Part shown: piece by piece, positions 63,051-64,000 of the stretch
Position numbering within the stretch: position 1 is the first letter of the stretch
Layout: each line of letters starts with the position of its first letter
Assembly (NCBI GenBank): GCA_002633005.1
Contig: NMRA01000001.1
Coordinates: forward strand, 2,672,997-2,736,996
Direction of reading: 5' to 3'
DNA from: Phoronis australis
Lineage: Eukaryota; Phoronida; Phoronidae
Length of the DNA: 64,000 nt
Notes under the pieces: generated by a model
Told to the model about the DNA's origin: nothing
Databases searched by the model: none
Seen by the model: the letters and a program-made list of their open reading frames with translations, nothing else
Translations under genes and position numbers: made by a program

Positions 63051-63555
63051 CACAAAACACAAGGCATTTTTGTGAAAAAAACAACCGTCTTATTCATACG
63101 TCACTCATGCGAAAACTAGGCATTTTAAAGCAAATTCCTAAAAGCATTTTTAAGCGTAAAGTTTTCATTTAACAAAGTTTTAGTAAAACTTGGTGGGGGT
63201 TATTTTTCTAATGTACCTTTATTCCACATGAAAACTTGACTTAAAAAAGGTGGTCACGTGTCTATGATAAAGACAGTAGTAAGAAGCATAATTTTAGAAT
63301 CCTTGTTCTTTCTCGTTTCATAAAACGTATACTTTATACTTTTAATGGTTGGCAAAGTAGTTCTTTCAAGATTTGACTTTTAGTATGACAAAAAGCATAC
63401 CTATCCAAATGTTGTTTGCCTATACAATAGGCAGCATAGTGAGTTTTAGGTAAAATAGGTGTATAACATTAAAAAAGCCCAAAAAAATTTAGAAGTGAAG
63501 GTTAATGGCATGACCAAACCTTCCAGGCCCTCAATTTCCAGTGCAGTGTCTCACA

Positions 63556-63641
63556 GCTATAACCCAAATGTCTACAACCACTGTAGTCAACTTACACGGC
63601 TATAACCCAAATGTCTACAACCACTGTAGTCAACTTGCACG
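63556..63641. repeat. 43-bp direct tandem duplication
   Basis: gctataacccaaatgtctac, aaccactgtagtcaacttac acg occurs twice with one mismatch. The frame through it (63541-63783) is open but unrecognised. Confidence 0.85.
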
Positions 63642-64000
63642 GCTCCTTTCAGAGAGCAATGAAAAGCATTGGCAAAACTCACTGAACCGACTGTTACGTT
63701 TGGAATTCATCAAGTGTAAAATTGTGCAAAAAGGAAAGACAAGTGTTTGTCAAATAGAGCATGATGGAAGTGAGGTTGGATAGCAGTTTAACAAACAATG
63801 AAATAATTTACGCGATGCTCAAATCAACATTTACATTCATGTGATTAGTGATCCATAACTTCATACTTGTGTGAAAGTCGATTAATACAGGTTACAGTTT
63901 TTTAGTTGATAAAACGCATCAATTAGCGAAAGCCACTTATTTTCGAAACCATTAAAACGAATGATATTAAACAAATGTCAAGTGAATTTTGCTAAAATCA

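Noticed and set aside
1-64000. tRNA, rRNA, CRISPR arrays, bacterial operons
   Set aside because: No cloverleaf B-box candidates, conserved rRNA blocks, spaced repeats or Shine-Dalgarno-led gene strings were seen. The spliced genes show this is animal DNA.

Overview
The window is animal (metazoan) nuclear DNA. It is AT-rich and intron-rich, and coding sequence occupies well under a tenth of it. It carries three recognisable conserved genes, one coherent but unrecognised gene, and many decayed transposons, MITE-like elements and minisatellites. Gene content, pogo-type and LINE debris and the intron style suggest a marine invertebrate (invertebrate deuterostome or cnidarian), but the species cannot be fixed from the sequence. 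All exons were built by eye from GT-AG sites, phase continuity and protein family resemblance.

Layout. (1) 748-15104, plus strand: twelve exons of the 3' half of a KIF16B/SNX23-type kinesin, made of a long coiled-coil stalk and a C-terminal PX domain; the motor lies left of the window. (2) 22616-19299, minus strand: a four-exon gene for an unrecognised Tyr/Ser-rich, His-clustered protein, convergent with KIF16B. (3) 28606-31250, plus strand: a two-exon UQCC2 gene (complex III assembly factor), divergent from gene 2. (4) 44628-34253, minus strand: the C-terminal part of CEP78 (centrosome/ciliary LRR protein), convergent with UQCC2. Its N-terminal exons were not found in the 19 kb to the right, which is mostly repeat-derived.

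Points of interest. The acceptor and first codons of a PX-domain exon of KIF16B exist in four tandem copies, of which only the last leads into an open exon. The stop codon of UQCC2 lies inside the first unit of a 31-bp minisatellite. A near-palindromic foldback element sits about 300 bp upstream of the UQCC2 start. A CEP78 exon lies in a 1.27-kb near-identical tandem duplication with a single n at the exact junction, which looks more like an unmerged contig overlap than biology. Two 1.2-kb elements with terminal inverted repeats and TA target duplications sit side by side at 51-54 kb, one with pogo-type transposase remnants and an antisense HIRAN-like fragment.

The genes do not form an obvious pathway: endosome transport, complex III assembly and centrosome/cilium functions are simply neighbours. 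I saw no tRNA, rRNA, CRISPR or prokaryotic operon structure.
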